NCBI RefSeq assembly: GCF_921293095.1
Contig: NC_060251.1
Location: 38,917,644 to 38,981,643, forward strand
Direction: 5' to 3'
Length of the DNA: 64,000 nt
DNA from: Ischnura elegans
Taxonomy: Eukaryota > Arthropoda > Insecta > Odonata > Coenagrionidae
Shown here: positions 46,481-59,859 of the stretch, in pieces
How positions within the stretch are numbered: position 1 is the stretch's first letter
How the letters are laid out: every line of letters starts with the position of its first letter
Program-made: the position numbers and the translations under genes
The notes under the pieces: model-generated
Database searches by the model: none
The model's input: only the letters and a program-made list of their open reading frames with translations
Told to the model about the DNA's origin: nothing

Positions 46481-47058
46481 ATGAACGATTTGTTTCGATC
46501 TGAAACGATTTTTTTATTAAACGGAATTTGATTCAAAACGAACGTTCATTTTGAACGATTTATTCATAAACGATAAAGCTCTATTTCAGATCATTGAACT
46601 TTGCGGCTGAAGGGTTTAAAAGAAACTGACATTTGTTCTATAATGGGTAATATTGATGTAAGCACTACAGTAAAAATACCATTACGTCCACGAGAGTATA
46701 TACCGGATAATTACTGTCTTTAAAGATTCAAAACGATACTCTGTGAACCGTAGAGAAATTTCAAACATCTTCCACTCTTTCCATTTATGTTGCAAGAAAG
46801 GATATCTTATTGGTATTGGATTAAAGTGGAGCACTTTTTTTTACCGGTTTTTACCAGTCTTAATCGGAGCCGAGAAAGAGCTCTGATACCAGATTCATGC
46901 GACTAGCAGCGGTTCTATTTATCAGAAGATATGAAAGTCAGAAATGAAAACAAATAGGAACCGAATTAGGACCAGATGACCAGATTATGAGAAGACTTTG
47001 CGAAACAATTTGCGAAATATTTCTCTAGACTTCGCCTCGAGCCTCGTAATCCGGGGAC

Positions 47059-47983
47059 CGTTCGATCAACCTTGTGTATACGATAATCGCTTCCACTTCT
47101 ATTTATTTTCTGAATATCGTTCTCTTATCCTCTATTTATTTTTTCTGTGGTTCTTTTTAAATGACATGGTTGGTAATGAAATGATATTTCCTCGTTTGTA
47201 ATCAATGTAGAAGAGTGAAATATAAATTGAATACTAAACATCGAGAACTCATCTATTGGTACTCGTATAAAATCATTTTATTCCTTCCAATGCATCGTAT
47301 ATAATGAAATGTGACTTCTATATGTACCAAAATTTCATTTCAAAATGTTTATATTTCTCCCTTGAATAGTGCAAAAACAATGAAAATCTGATGTCGAGCA
47401 AAGACTCGTCATTTCAGGGCAAGGGGTTAGGGTACGGCGTTTAGGGTGGAAGGGGCTCAAGCCGAATAGAAGCTAGGTGGGTTCTGGCAAGTATCACGTA
47501 AGTATTTTTCCGCAAGAAACTGTAAAATGTGATTCTAGACTACGATTTTAGTAATTTTAAATACTATTCTTAAACAATCTTAAATAAAAAAATTATCTCG
47601 AAAATTCTTTTTTTAATGAATCAAATGCAGTGAAGTGTATATATTTACACTGAAAATACGCATTTTGAACCATCTCACGGGAGATTGGAGGGAGGAGGGG
47701 GGGGCCTCGAAATCTCACGATATCTCTCTAAGGAGAGGAGGAAGGGTCCGAAAATCGCAAAAACACCTCACATAATTAATGGACACCCCCTAAATACCAT
47801 CCTAGGTGCTGGGGATTTTATTTTGTTCTCGAATTAGCGTTTATATCAAACTTTTCTCTGTTGACTCACGTTTTTCTTCCCCAATCGCATAGTTTTGGAA
47901 AGAAAAACGTAATTCAAATTCGCTATCTATCCTAAGCCACCATTAGTGACACATTGATTAAAGTTGATCCCTTCGTATGTTTT
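47059..47983. other. Unassigned intergenic sequence
   Basis: AT-rich sequence, a G-rich patch near 47695, and no recognisable gene or repeat. Confidence 0.4.
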
Positions 47984-47991
47984 AGTTGAGC

Positions 47992-48290
47992 CAGGGGTGC
48001 AGCTAAGAATTACTGCTAGAGGGGGTTTTAGGCGCAACTAATACTTTGGGGTGTGGGGGTATTGCATACCCACAGGGTAATTGGGAGTTGCGGGGGCCCT
48101 CCTCCAGAAAATTTCAAGATTAACGGTTCAAAATGGCTAGTTTTACCGCTTTATGAGAGATGTTTGATTAATCCTAGCACTTCTCTATAAGTAACACTAA
48201 TCCATTAAGTAAAATGGATTAAACTTAAAAATTTCTCTGAGCTCTGGGGGGGGGGTTTGTCCCCCAAAACCTCCCCTTGTTGCGCCACTG
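47992..48290 (+). mobile_element. hAT-like MITE (CAGGGG family), copy b
   Basis: CAGGGGTGCAGCTAAG to TTGCGCCACTG, 299 bp, flanked by a perfect 8-bp AGTTGAGC duplication (47984-47991 and 48291-48298). The perfect duplication makes it the type copy for the family. Confidence 0.9.
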
Positions 48291-48298
48291 AGTTGAGC

Positions 48299-49150
48299 TA
48301 CATGTACAAGGAGAGAAATATAGCCGGGCGTTTGCAGTTGGAGGAAGAATGTTGGATCAAGATTAGACAACGCGGAAGATAGATAACAGGAAAATTTGGA
48401 AAACGCTCAGAAAAACGGAAGAAAAAAGCCCGACAAAGGAGGATTAGGTTGAACTCTATCGTGGCTCTAAGAGCATTAAAAGCCGCTGTAGTGACCACGT
48501 TTACTGAGCTACGTGCTATTTAATATAAGTTTTTCAGTTATTTTCGCATGCTCACTCCCAAAACAGAAGACCATTGCAGACAAACTAATTCACTATACAT
48601 GGCAAAAAGACTCACTCACGCCGTTATCTCCAAGCTCGCTCTATTTCCAATTATAAATCTGCTTCGTCCGCATCAGCCATCCGCGTTCATGTATAAGCAC
48701 AGACCTTTCCCTGTGGCCCGTATAAGCGCGGATGATCTGCGGGGCGGAGAGGCCACGCGGGTGGATCCTCCGCGTGCGGACGGTCCGCACTCATGTGTAA
48801 GCTTCCATTAACGTCAATGGAACCTTGTCCGCGCGCGTAGCATGGACCGTCCGCGTCCATGTGAAACGGGCCTAAGTTTAGCCATTATTGCTCCCCGCCG
48901 TAACGCTATTCTAAGCTCACAAGACAGCAAGCTCCTCCTTGTCAAAATGCCAACAACGCAAGTTGAGTGGTGGAAGAACAGGGTGATGCGCTCTCCGATC
49001 GACGAGTTTGAGACAGACGTGGGTGCCGATGACATTTTTGTTCGTGGCGGCTACTGACACTCTTCCGACCAGGTGGCGGTGGCACATGCTGCGGGGATCG
49101 GGTGAAATATATCAACGTACATACCAGGAGCGGATTTTTTATGTCGATGC
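48299..49150. other. Unassigned, with a small GC-rich MITE candidate
   Basis: A GC-rich block at 48715-48872 begins GGCCCGTATAAGCGCGGATG and ends CATGTGAAACGGGCC, weakly inverted ends followed by TAA on the right only. No gene is supported elsewhere in the interval. Confidence 0.35.
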
Positions 49151-49187
49151 AAACTCTGCGTGATGATGCTATAAAGGAACTTTTCCA

Positions 49188-50995
49188 TTGACTGGTAGTG
49201 ATGAGGACTGGAACGTCTCAGTCAGGGAAGGGAGGGATGGACACGAAGTAGGAGAATTTGGACGAGGAATGTGGAACGACAGGGGAGAAAAAGCAGCAGA
49301 ATTTTGCAGGAGAAACAAATTATTCATCACAAACACGCGGTTTAATCATCATAAAGGGCGAAGGTACACATGGAAACCTCCAGGGGATGTGGGGAGATAT
49401 CAAATAGACTACATTATGGTAAGACAGGTTTACGAATAATGTGAAAAACTCGAACAGCTTCCCTGCAGCGAATGCGGATTCAGACCACAACCTAGTGCTC
49501 ATGAAATCCAACGTAAGTTTCAAAAGACTTATGAAAGTTAGGAAGGTGAGGAAATGGAATGTAGAGGCGCTGAAGGGGACTACGAGGAGAGAATATCCGG
49601 GACTAGTTGACAATAGTACCCGGGAGATTGGAAGTAGACATACTCTGGAGGAAGGGCGGGATAATATTAAAACGGGAATAGTCAAAGCGGCGGAGAAGTC
49701 AATTGGCTACGTTGACAGTAGAAGGATAAAGAATCTGTGGATAACGGAGAACATGATAAGGGAAATGGAGGAGAGGAGGAAGTGGAAAAAGTGGACACAG
49801 AGCAGGGCAAAAGAATGTATAGGGAACTAAATATTGGATTACTATGTAAAACTAAGAGGGAAAGGGAGGCTTGATGGAAAAGCCAGGGTGAGGAAATGGA
49901 TAAGTTCCAGAAGGATGTAGAAGTATCACCAATTTACCTTGAGGTATTTAAAACTACATATCCAAAAAAGCCTAAAGAGTGTGGTACCAATAGGAGAATT
50001 GCGACCACCTGTAATGCCAAAATTAATTTGCTATCAGGCGGCAAAAGAGGACAAGGTATGCCTAAAATTAAGGCTAATGATGGGAGGATGCTAACTGAGC
50101 GAGAAGAAGTACAGAGTAGGTGGAATGAATAGGAGGATGACCTGTATGACGGAAGGAACTGGCTGGTGAGACTGACTTTAGAGGAGGAAAGTGCAGTGGA
50201 GGAGGACAATCTTGGACTGGGAATCTTAGATTCGGAAATCGAGAGAGCACTTAGTGATGTGAAGGCTAGGAAAGCAGTTGGCATGGACAATATCACGTCT
50301 GAACTCCTGAAGCATCAAGGGAAGGATAGCAAGAAAAGAGTTTTGGAACTATTACGCAGGACCTATGAGGAGAGATGTTGGCCGAAGGATTTCCTGAAGA
50401 TGGTTCTAATTCCATTACCGAAAAAGAAGAAAGCTGTGGAATGTGGAGATTTTAGGACAATTAGCCTAATATCGCACGAGGCAAAAGCGGTATGGAAAAT
50501 ATTGAACAGATGAATGGAATTGAGGGCAAACAAGTACTTGGGTGAAGGTCAGTGTAATTTTATAAAAGGGAAGTCAACTCGTGATGCAATTGCAATAATG
50601 AGATAATGAGGTCCCTCGTGGAAAGTAACCTAGAATATGACCAGGATCTATATGCCTGTTTCATGGATTTTGAAAAAGCATTTGATAGGGTGAACTGGGT
50701 AGAGTTAATAGATATTCTCAAGAGGATAGGTGTAGATTGGAGGAATAGGAGACTAATTCATAATCTGTACATGACCCAGACTGTACTAGTGAGGGTAGCG
50801 GATGAAGAATCTGGGTAGGGAAGCATTGGCCAAGGAGTGAGACAAGGTTGCCCTTTATCACCACTACTTTTTAGCGTACATGGTGAGGAGATGGTTAGAG
50901 GAGCGTGGGACGAATTGGAAGCTGGAGTGAAAGTGGAAGAAATGATGTTTAAATCGGTAAGGTTCACAGACAATCAGGTGCTGATTAGCCAATCA
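49188..50995 (+). pseudogene. RTE-like LINE, endonuclease and RT remnant
   Basis: The endonuclease part reads GMWNDRGEKAAEFCRRNKLF and YTWKPPGDVGRYQIDYIMVR (49188-49439), then SDHN (about 49490). RT pieces follow: ALSDVKARKAVGMDNITSEL (50250), CFMDFEKAFDRVNW (50654), VRQGCPLSPLLF (50839) and FTDNQVLIS (50961). The last is the catalytic FADDxxL block with the second Asp changed to Asn. Several stops and frameshifts break it. It ends abruptly at the hAT-like MITE at 51006, and the missing C-terminal part resembles the fragment at 16.7-17.2 kb. Confidence 0.85.
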
Positions 50996-51005
50996 GCAAG
51001 GGGGC

Positions 51006-51291
51006 CAGTAGTGTAACTAGGAATAAGCTTTGGGGGGGGGGGGATGAGAGGGGATGGGGAAGGGCGACCTCCCATCCCCCACATCCCCTTTTGGGAAAAT
51101 TTTGGAAAAATGACATGCCTGCAAGTACATTTTACATAATTTTTGCGCTTAAATTTGGGTTTCATTAAAAGGTTAAATTAAAATTTACTATGTATATGTC
51201 AAAACTGGACAAGAGTTTATAATATTATTTTTATTTCTCTGAGACTTTGGGGGGGATCTATCTCCCTCATCCCCCCATAGTTACGCCACTG
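51006..51291 (+). mobile_element. hAT-like MITE (GTTACGCC family), copy 2
   Basis: CAGTAGTGTAACTAGG to CATAGTTACGCCACTG; flanks AAGGGGGC and GAGGGGAC agree at six of eight. It contains two runs of G and is non-coding. Confidence 0.75.
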
Positions 51292-51299
51292 GAGGGGAC

Positions 51300-52265
51300 T
51301 GCTGGGCCATTATGAGTCTAAGGTGAGGGCCCCCAATCACCACAGATCACCCCTGATGTTTTGAGGATTTTAATGACTCGGCGCCCACAAGCCGAGTATT
51401 CATTCAGTTGAGTTGTGCATATTAATTAATCGGCACGTGTATTGTGCCAGTGATGCTTAAGCCTTAATTGGTTGACGAAATAAACCTCATGCCCATCTTT
51501 TGGGAGTTATTCTTTCCACCGTCACCGGTAAAGTAAGTGATCCCGATTACTTTTTTTGTAGATTGGTGTTTATGCACCCCTCTTATGAGTTCAAACCTCC
51601 CAATACCGAGAACATAGTGGGACAAATACTTATCATATTTTTACACTTAGTCATAGGCATTTTCACAGTACATAGTGAATAACTGGTCATAACACAATTT
51701 CCATTGTAAGCCGACTTCACTAAAACAAGCTCCACCACAGTTAACGTTTGCTCTGTGGTACATTGCCCTTGAGAGATATCTGTCTTAATACGGAGTGCAT
51801 ACCAAGGAAGGAAAATTTTGAACTCTTAATACCAGATTTATTTTACTTGTAAAACGTAGGTCGCATCGGTACAATTACTGTCACCCACTATAACGCAATT
51901 CTCACAATATGCTCTTCTCGATATACTGCGGGGTTCCACTGTATTCTCTCTCTTATGCAAAATCCTCCTCACTTACCCACAATTTCTGCCCCTAATTAAT
52001 CATGCACAATACAGATATTCCAATGCAATTATAATAATGATAATATACAAAAATAACTTATTCATATTCTTAAACAATTAGGAGAGGGATGCACACCCCA
52101 TATCTCATGCCCCTTACCTCCACTCCCATGCCTCTCTACTATCCCATCCATATTCCCATACACCCTCCGATACCATCTCAATGCCCTTCTATCCTAGCTT
52201 AATTACCCTTCCTCTTACACTTCTCCAATTATACCTCCCCATTTCACTCCTCTCCTATCCCAATA
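51300..52265. other. Unassigned intergenic sequence
   Basis: No gene or repeat recognised. Low-complexity CCTCCYAT-rich DNA from about 52140 continues after the MITE to 53020, so the MITE split a pyrimidine-rich simple stretch. Confidence 0.4.
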
Positions 52266-52917
52266 GTGTAGTTTCCTTCATCAAAGAAAACGAAAGGCAT
52301 TGATTGTGATTCGTTTCCCACCATTAGTGTATTCATAATATACAAATTATTTGGTTTTACAAATCCCAGTTTAGACGAATGTCAATGGTCAATTTTAACC
52401 ACATTTGAAAAAGGCCAGATTGGCACCCATGCGATACCACTCCATGTGACGTCACAGGAACCTAGATGCTATACAAGTAGTAAGGAGTTTTACATCCTCC
52501 TGAGATTACCAATAGGCACAGAGCTCTGGGGAACATCCCTTAATAATCACCAATTAAAATTGCCTAAGGTCTGAAAGTTTCCTTCGTTTGATAAGATATT
52601 AATAATCCTTATTTAAGCGAAGTGCTGCCTGCTAGCAGGGTACTCTGCTACCTGCTAGCAGCCTGCATCGTAGCGGCACTTATAACCTCGCACCAAGGTG
52701 GCCTCACATGGCGGCAGCTGGAACCATAATGACGTCACCCAGGCTTTTCCCAGGATTCATACTTAGCCATCGCGTTTCCGTACACTTGAAAATTTTCACT
52801 TTTCATTTGATCATAAAAAATAGATATCGTCATTTAAGAATCTAAAAGCATTAATTTCATTCTCCAGGAGTAATAATCTTTCGATTAAAACAATAAAAAA
52901 ATAATAGGAAACCACCC
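52266..52917. mobile_element. GGGTAGTTTCCT MITE, copy 3
   Basis: 652 bp, terminus GTGTAGTTTCC (one change), end GGAAACCACCC, TA on both sides. Internal blocks match 3466-4126. Confidence 0.85.
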
Positions 52918-53278
52918 TATCCCTTATCTTCCTACTTTGCCCCTCCTATGCCATACCAATTTCCTCCTATAACATCCCAATTCCCTCATATACCATACCA
53001 ATTCCCTCCTATACCTACAGGAATAATGTCAACATCTCAGGTACTGCACCATAGCTCATACTAAATATTTGCAATTTGTTTTTTTACATGAAGTCCCAGG
53101 TTTTGGAAAAACTAATCACATTCCAAGCTTTAAATTATTTAAAATTTGCTGAGAAAGTTACCGTAAATGTGTTAATGCCCACTGTCAGGAATGGTCGGAA
53201 AATATTCATAACATATCCTTAGACCAGGCCTGTAGGTGTTGACCTTAGATTATGGATCTCATGAGGTATAGTCAGCCC

Positions 53279-53580
53279 CAGGGGTGCAGCCAGGAATTAA
53301 GTCTAGGGGGGGGTTTTAGGTGCAACTAATACTTATGGGTGTGGGGGTATCGCATACACGCCAGGGTAAATGGGAGTTGCGGGGGCCCTCCTCCAGAAAA
53401 TTTTTAAGAATAATGGTTCAAAATGGCGAGTTTAACGGCTTCCTGAGGGATATTTGATTAATCCTAACACTATTCTATAAGTAATACTGATCCAAATAAG
53501 TAAAATGGATTAAACTTAAAAATTTCTCTGAGCTCTGGTGGGGGTTTTATCCCCCAAAACCCCCCCTCGCTGCGCCACTG
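53279..53580 (+). mobile_element. hAT-like MITE (CAGGGG family), copy c
   Basis: CAGGGGTGCAGCCAGG to CTGCGCCACTG, flanks GTCAGCCC and GTCAACCC (seven of eight). Very like copy b. Confidence 0.88.
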
Positions 53581-53588
53581 GTCAACCC

Positions 53589-54958
53589 CCGTCAATTGGG
53601 ACTTGAATGGAATGATTTGACTTGAAGGAACTGATAGATACTGCTGTTTAGACTTCGAAGAATAAGTGCAACCTCATTCAATATCACCAGCAACTCATCC
53701 TTAATTTTTATCGGGCTTTCTGTGAAAAAATAAACTTGATGCTCCCAAAATGGTAGCTTAACATGGAATGCTATATTTTCAAGAAATCCTCCATGCAGTC
53801 ACAAGAGAATCAACGTAATGGGAGAACAGGCTCATAATTGTAGAATTAATAGAATATTAAAGGGGAATAAATTAATAGAATAAATTGGTAGAAATTGAAC
53901 GAGGGTCTAAAATTATTATCTATCTTTTCGCAACATTGCATGAACATAATGCAATTTCAGAGATATTTTTTCTCTGTGACTATAGTACCGCCTCGCTGTG
54001 CCATTGCTTGATTGGGCTCACAAGGCATGGATGAGTTTTCACCAAAAGTGTGATATTATCAGCTTCACATATTGGGAACTTTAGAAATATATGGAGTTAA
54101 AAAATTATATGTACTGCACCAAGGTCCAAAAAATACATTGATTTATGAACATGTCTCCTGTTCCACCACATACTGGCATTCTCATCTGAAAATGATATAT
54201 TTTCATAAGTATGCGAAAAACAGATGGGTGAAGATATGAGAGAAAGGGAGAGGCATAGCCCCCATTGTGTGGTGTTTTAAGTGGGAGTCTTAGGGGAAGG
54301 GTGTGAGGGTAAAATGGTATAGTTTGGATAGGCAGGGATAACCTGGCATTAAAGGATCTCTGTTTGTGCAAGGGGTTACAAAGTGAGGGAAAAGAATGGT
54401 ACTTAGCACTTAGTGGTACTTATTGAACAATTCAGGTTGTAAATGTGGGTCATTTGAAAGGAACTGTAGTGAGAATAATATGAGTAGATGTAATGCTATT
54501 GGATTCTGGAGCTGGATTCTGTCCTTTTTCCGAGGAAAAGTATTCCTTGGAATAAAGACAAGGATGAAACCTTGAAGAGATAACTTGGGCACTGAGAGTT
54601 ATGCCATAGAGAGGGGAAGATCACCGTATCACCTGCCTAAAGGCTGGAGAACACTAACTAGTATCATTTTCAGGAGAATAGAATGATGAACAAAAGAATT
54701 CTTGGATGAGGATCAATTCAGAATAGTTCCGACTAGAGATATCCACTACAACCAGTTGCAGAAAAAGTGCATTATTAATCAAAACTGTGAGTAAATGATC
54801 ATTATTACCACCATTTACTCCTGCTCTTTTATTCTCAGTGAAGGTTTTGTCTTCATGCAGCAGTGTTCATTTCATTTTCCATTAGCTTAAAAAAAGCATA
54901 AGTTGGGAAAAAAGGAATTTCGTAAATCAGAAATTGAATGAGTAATTCAATAAAAACA
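53589..54958. other. Unassigned intergenic sequence
   Basis: No gene or repeat is recognised. Frames at 54105-54371 and 54410-54592 (minus) lack any family signature. Confidence 0.4.
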
Positions 54959-54966
54959 GCTGCGAT

Positions 54967-55253
54967 CAGTGGTGCAGCGAGGGGGGGTTTTGGGGGGATA
55001 AAGCCTCCCCCCCCCTAGAGCTCAGAATTTTTTAAAAGTTTAATCCATTTTACTTAATTGGATTTATATTACCTATAGAATAGTGTAGGATTATTGAAAA
55101 TTCCTTCTGAAAGCCATAAAACTCGCCATTAAAAACCATTGATCTTAATTTTTTCTTGGCGAGGGCCCCCACTTACCCAGGCAGGATTTCCAAACCCCTC
55201 AGTATTACTTACGCCTAAAACCCCCCAAACCTTAATTTCTAGCTGTACTCCGG
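54967..55253 (-). mobile_element. hAT-like MITE (CAGGGG family), copy d
   Basis: Reverse orientation: CAGTGGTGCAGCGAGG at the left and a decayed CTGTACTCCGG at the right. Flanks GCTGCGAT and GCTACTAT agree at six of eight. Confidence 0.75.
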
Positions 55254-55261
55254 GCTACTAT

Positions 55262-55909
55262 TTTAGCTACACTGACCTTGTGGAATGGTAATTCAATCTT
55301 ATCATTGAATCAATAAAATCAGGCAGTAAATACTAGCGGCTCTTTTGCATTTATTTTCACTACTTCATCCTGCTAATACAAAAATCAAAATTGGATATTT
55401 AGCTGTTGAAGGTAAAGAGGGATAGGCTCACTCTATCCATCTAGTTACTAATCTTACCCTGCTCATTGGCAATAAATAAAAAATATTTATTTGAAAGACT
55501 CTAAGGAAATTTATATCAATAAACTGGAATAAATTGCCTCATAATTTCAGTTGAAACTGTAAGGAGACAAACAGTGATACAAATAGTTTGAAGTTAGCTC
55601 TGTGGATAATTTTGTCACAAACCCAAACTGAAAGCATAAAAAAACTTAGTACAATATTTATTGATAAAAAATTAAAAAACAGTAAATACATAACAAACTG
55701 ACTGGTTTTGACTGAATTGCATGTTTATTCTCCTGAGAATCAGCAAACCATTGCGACCAAAAAGACCTCGTTTACACCTATGGGTGCCATATGGATCCCG
55801 GCTTATTCCTGCTTCTTATTAATATTTTGCTGAAAATTTGTTTGAGGAATATTTACAATGCATAATCATCATAATACAGAAAAATGAACGAAATCTGATA
55901 TCATTAGTA
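55262..55909. other. Unassigned sequence 3' of the minus-strand gene
   Basis: AT-rich with no recognised feature; a poly(A) site for the minus-strand gene should lie here. Confidence 0.35.
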
Positions 55910-56215
55910 TTATATTAGTTGTAAATTATTTATCTGAATAAGATTTGATTTTATGCTTGATTTCAGACTAATTACAGGAGAAAAATCAATGGCAAATATG
56001 ACAAAGTCTAATGTATGTACTACATGAGCACCATCACTTAAATTTATAGGGTAACAACCAACAACTAGTGCACTTGATGATCTAATTGTAATACCTTTTG
56101 CATGGTAAGATTTTATTTTAACCAATTCTCCTAAAATATTTTGTTCAAAATATTGGACTGAGGTAAAATTACATATTAGGGAAGCTTCCACGGTGATTAA
56201 ATTGATGATTGGTTT
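55910..56215 (-). CDS. Minus-strand SRPBCC-like gene, exon 3 (probable last)
   Basis: After CCTAG at 56216-56220 (minus) the phase-0 frame reads KPIINLITVEASLICNFTSV, then QYFEQNILGELVKIKSYHAK and on to a stop at 55910. The strand-then-long-amphipathic-helix pattern is what ends START/SRPBCC-fold domains. The phase agrees with exon 2 (CAG|GTAGGT). The acceptor has a weak pyrimidine tract, and an earlier exit at AAAAG|GTATTA near 56102 is possible, so the final ~65 residues are doubtful. Another exon between 2 and 3 cannot be excluded. Confidence 0.5.
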   Translation of the reverse strand, partial: KPIINLITVEASLICNFTSVQYFEQNILGELVKIKSYHAKGITIRSSSALVVGCYPINLSDGAHVVHTLDFVIFAIDFSPVISLKSSIKSNLIQINNLQLI

Positions 56216-59200
56216 CTAGGCTAATTCCGTATCAACTCATTTTTGGCAGTTGTGGAGCATGCTTGGTCAGAACCTGGGCACGTCATACTATTCCAAGAAT
56301 CAACAATCATCTCCAGAGAGAGAATTGATATTTCCCTCGGCTGATAAGGGAGGAGATAGAAATTGCGAATCATGAAAATAACTTCAATGGGGAGGATGGC
56401 TATTCTTAAGCTGCATCATTCAAATTGCTCCTCCAACAATGGAATTCAAACCGAGCGAATCAGCGAGCACCCAACTAGCCTTATAGGCTAAGAATTGCAG
56501 CTCTGCAGGTCATTTGGACCCGAAAATGGGAGCTGGAATGTGCCCAAAACTGTCGTCCGCCAAAAATGAGTCAACGCTGAATTAACATGGAAACCAATCA
56601 TCTATTGCACTGAGAACCAGAACCAATTTTAAACTTAACATGCAGTAATTCCGATGATTTTGCATCCGATTTTATTTTTTATAAAGATCGCAGAAAAAAT
56701 TGAGCGACAGTGACAATCATGCACGGATAATCTGCAACACGAATAAACTGCAGCCGGATAAACGGGAGTCTACTGCAAATATAACGTACACAATTTCTAT
56801 TCCATATTCAAACAAAGTGCACATTTGGTATAGGTACAAAGTATACATTTTATATAATTGTATACATTGCATGAAATGTGTACATACTACATGCATATTT
56901 TGCATGGGAAGTACACATTGTATACAAAAGTTATGTATTTTCATTAGTTCCCTTATCTATCTCATTTTTGAAGTCCAAGAATTTTTTGCATAGTCTACTC
57001 AATGCATTAAGTACCCTAGCAACCCATTAGCAATGGTAACATAAGAGAAATATGGCCTAAAGAGATGCAATTACATGCACTTAATGAGGAAAATGAGAAT
57101 CGTCAAGTAAATATTCTGTTGAACTGTATCATTGAAATATGTATCTTGGTTTTCAGCTCATTCAATTTGACTGCCAGCTAATGTATGAAAGTGAGCTCAG
57201 TTATATGGCATAGTCGCTGTGAAGAGTACTTCTCTTCAAAAAAGAATTTAGCAGTACAAAGGCACAATTTCTTCTCACGGAAACAGATGCCATAAGGGAA
57301 GTTCTAGGACTTTTATGCCATTAATTAACAATAGTCTGCAGTGCGAGTTTGGGTCCCTGCACGAGGACATGACTACTGAAATGCTTATGTTTTCCCACAC
57401 TTTCTTCTTCTTTTGGCACGTGGTTACATTTGTTCTTTGTTTTCTACTACATTCAAATGAATTTCTACCAGGTCAGGTATGAGAAAAGATTTCTCCAAAT
57501 CAGAAAAATCATTGGCTCATGAAGCACACATTTTGATTTTTTACCTCGAATGACACGGTTGTCACGTAGTTCAACAAATGCCGTTTTCATGCGCTGCAGA
57601 CAGCCAATAGAAAAGCTCCTTACAAATCTATGAGAATAATAATCCCATGCAATGCTGATCAAGTAATTTTTGTAATAGATCAAGGATCAAATGTTTGTGA
57701 AACAGATGTGAGATTTGATCTTCATTGATCAGGGAATTAATGCCGATCAAGTGATCTTAAATCAATGAGAGATTGGTGAAACCGGCCCGAAGAGTAAGAT
57801 AATTGCTGGGTTGGATTCAAAATATGTATTCGAACTTTAAGACCAGTCTAATTTTGGAAGATGACCAGCAGCTTACCCTGCATTACATAATGAAGTTCTA
57901 TAAGACTGTTGATGCCCCCAGCCTGCATGTGGTGACCATGGAGGTGTATAAGGAGGGAGAACACCTTCCCGGCAGTCAAGAATCGCAGAATGATGAGTGA
58001 AAGTATTCTTGGTGCTAAAAGAATAGTTATCTCTAAGTACTGCAGTGGTTCGCACAATAAATAAATGTCAGGAATACGGGAAATGGTGTCAGTTGTGTTC
58101 TTAATTGGATCATTACACTGCAAAGTGTTTAATAAGGAACAGATCAAGGAAGAATGGTATCTTAAATTTTAAAATACAAATAAATTTGGAATGTCTATTA
58201 ATTGTGAGAGTAAAGTTCATGAAGTTCTAGTGAGTGATGGTTTTTTCTTATGAATTGACCTTGTGGCTGAGGATGGAAGTAATTGTCGATTCAAAAACAG
58301 ACTTTTGAAAATTTACCTCATAAATTAATGCGAGAATACACCAGGCTTATTAATTCTGCTAGAATTCCCTACGTAAAACGGAAGTGATCGCACGCTAGCT
58401 GCATTGATGGGAGCACCGTGTTCCTGAAGCATTCGCTCAAACCTTTACTGTACTCGGGACCTACTTTACTGTATCCGGGACAGCCACGGATGTGTGGTTT
58501 TTGATACCAGGCCTTGCAAGGATCATTAATAATACGAGTGCAACCATGTTATCGCCGCTAAAAAGATTGTGAACTGGAAAAGAAAGCTCTGATTGAGTCG
58601 GGGAAGCACTCTAAAATAACAGAATACCTGCATAAATACTTCATATTATATTGTTTGTTTTACTTAAATTATGAACATTGCGAGACATTTAAGTAAAGGT
58701 TTGGGTTATCCGTGTTTTCCAATTATACCAGCCATCTCTCCCCATCATTAGCATGGATAATCAGGCGTGCACTGTACTTGGATATTTAACTTCATGAAAC
58801 TGAGGGCTAAATCCCACTTATAAAACAAATTATGCGTGCCCCTATGTAAGTTGTTGTTAGAATACCAAGTTGTAATAAGAAAGCTTAGAATATCCTTTCC
58901 ACTCTCACTTGCGTTAAGCTATACTAAGTGTTCATCAGTAATGAAATATTACTAAAAGTTTAAAAATTTTAATTGACATTTTGAACTCACACATCAATAT
59001 CATAATGTAGGCACATTCCAACAAGTTGTGTACAACATCATTCATTAAATAACAATACTTATTATACAACCATATGTACATTAACTATTCAAAGAGACAT
59101 AACACAGATAAGGGAACTGAAACAGTTTTCAAGTAACACATTTCATTCTCTTCTACTTTTCCATTTGATGATTGCAATCAACATGAAAAAATTCTATCAC

Positions 59201-59857
59201 AGTATATACTAGCACCAACTCCAAGAAAAGGAAAAATTAACAGCAAGAAAAAAATAATTAAAATCAGGAAAACCATCATAATTCTTGAATATTCAAGTGT
59301 CCGCTCCACTTTTACGGAAAAGGTAACTAAGCTCAAAAATAGTATATTTCCCTTCCTTTCACCCAAGGTATATTTCGAGTCGAGTGGAGAGAATACATTA
59401 AGATAAGTAGCAAGTGAAGCAGACTTTCTATTAATACTGTCACCTCCATCCTAAAGGCCGGTTTAAAGAACAAATTAACAATTATTCCTAGACATATTTA
59501 AGAAAGAATTTGGCTGCACATATTGAACTTTAGAATGTGTTTGTAACAATGAAATACATTGTGTTAGAATAAATTGAACGTGGAAATATTGCAATGCTTC
59601 TTTTAACTAAGAAGATTATTTATTGTTAATTTATAGATATAAACCAGTCTTAACGCACACGATTGATCAAAAAAGAGATAAATATTTGTTTTTTTTCATT
59701 GGATAGGCATACCATCTGTGTGACTTTCATGTCATGAAAAAAACTTAACACTATCTCACAACCCTTGTGGGGTAAAAATGTTAAGAGATTCTAATATAAA
59801 ACAAGTGAAATCAGAGATTCCCTCGTTGGCACTGACTTTGGATTTAAAAAATCACAA
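56216..59857. other. Intron of the minus-strand gene, left part
   Basis: Mostly AT-rich unique sequence. Frame 57803-58000 (plus; EDDQQLTLHYIMKFYKTVDA and on) and overlapping minus frames are open but unrecognised. GAAACCGGCCCGAAG at 57779-57793 resembles a MITE end, but no partner was found. Confidence 0.35.
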
Positions 59858-59859
59858 TA

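Larger units (their letters stand above)
43318..47058. repeat. Segmental duplication copy B
   Basis: It matches 1-853 joined to 7333-9905. It lacks the 6.5-kb insertion and the 9045 MITE/SINE block of copy A, but has a MITE at 45105-45764 and one more 45-bp repeat unit. Its left limit here is set by the window edge in copy A and may extend into the last exon. Confidence 0.88.

Noticed and set aside
57803-58147. Overlapping frames on both strands near 58 kb
   Set aside because: Either strand is equally open and neither shows motifs; kept only as an unassigned note.
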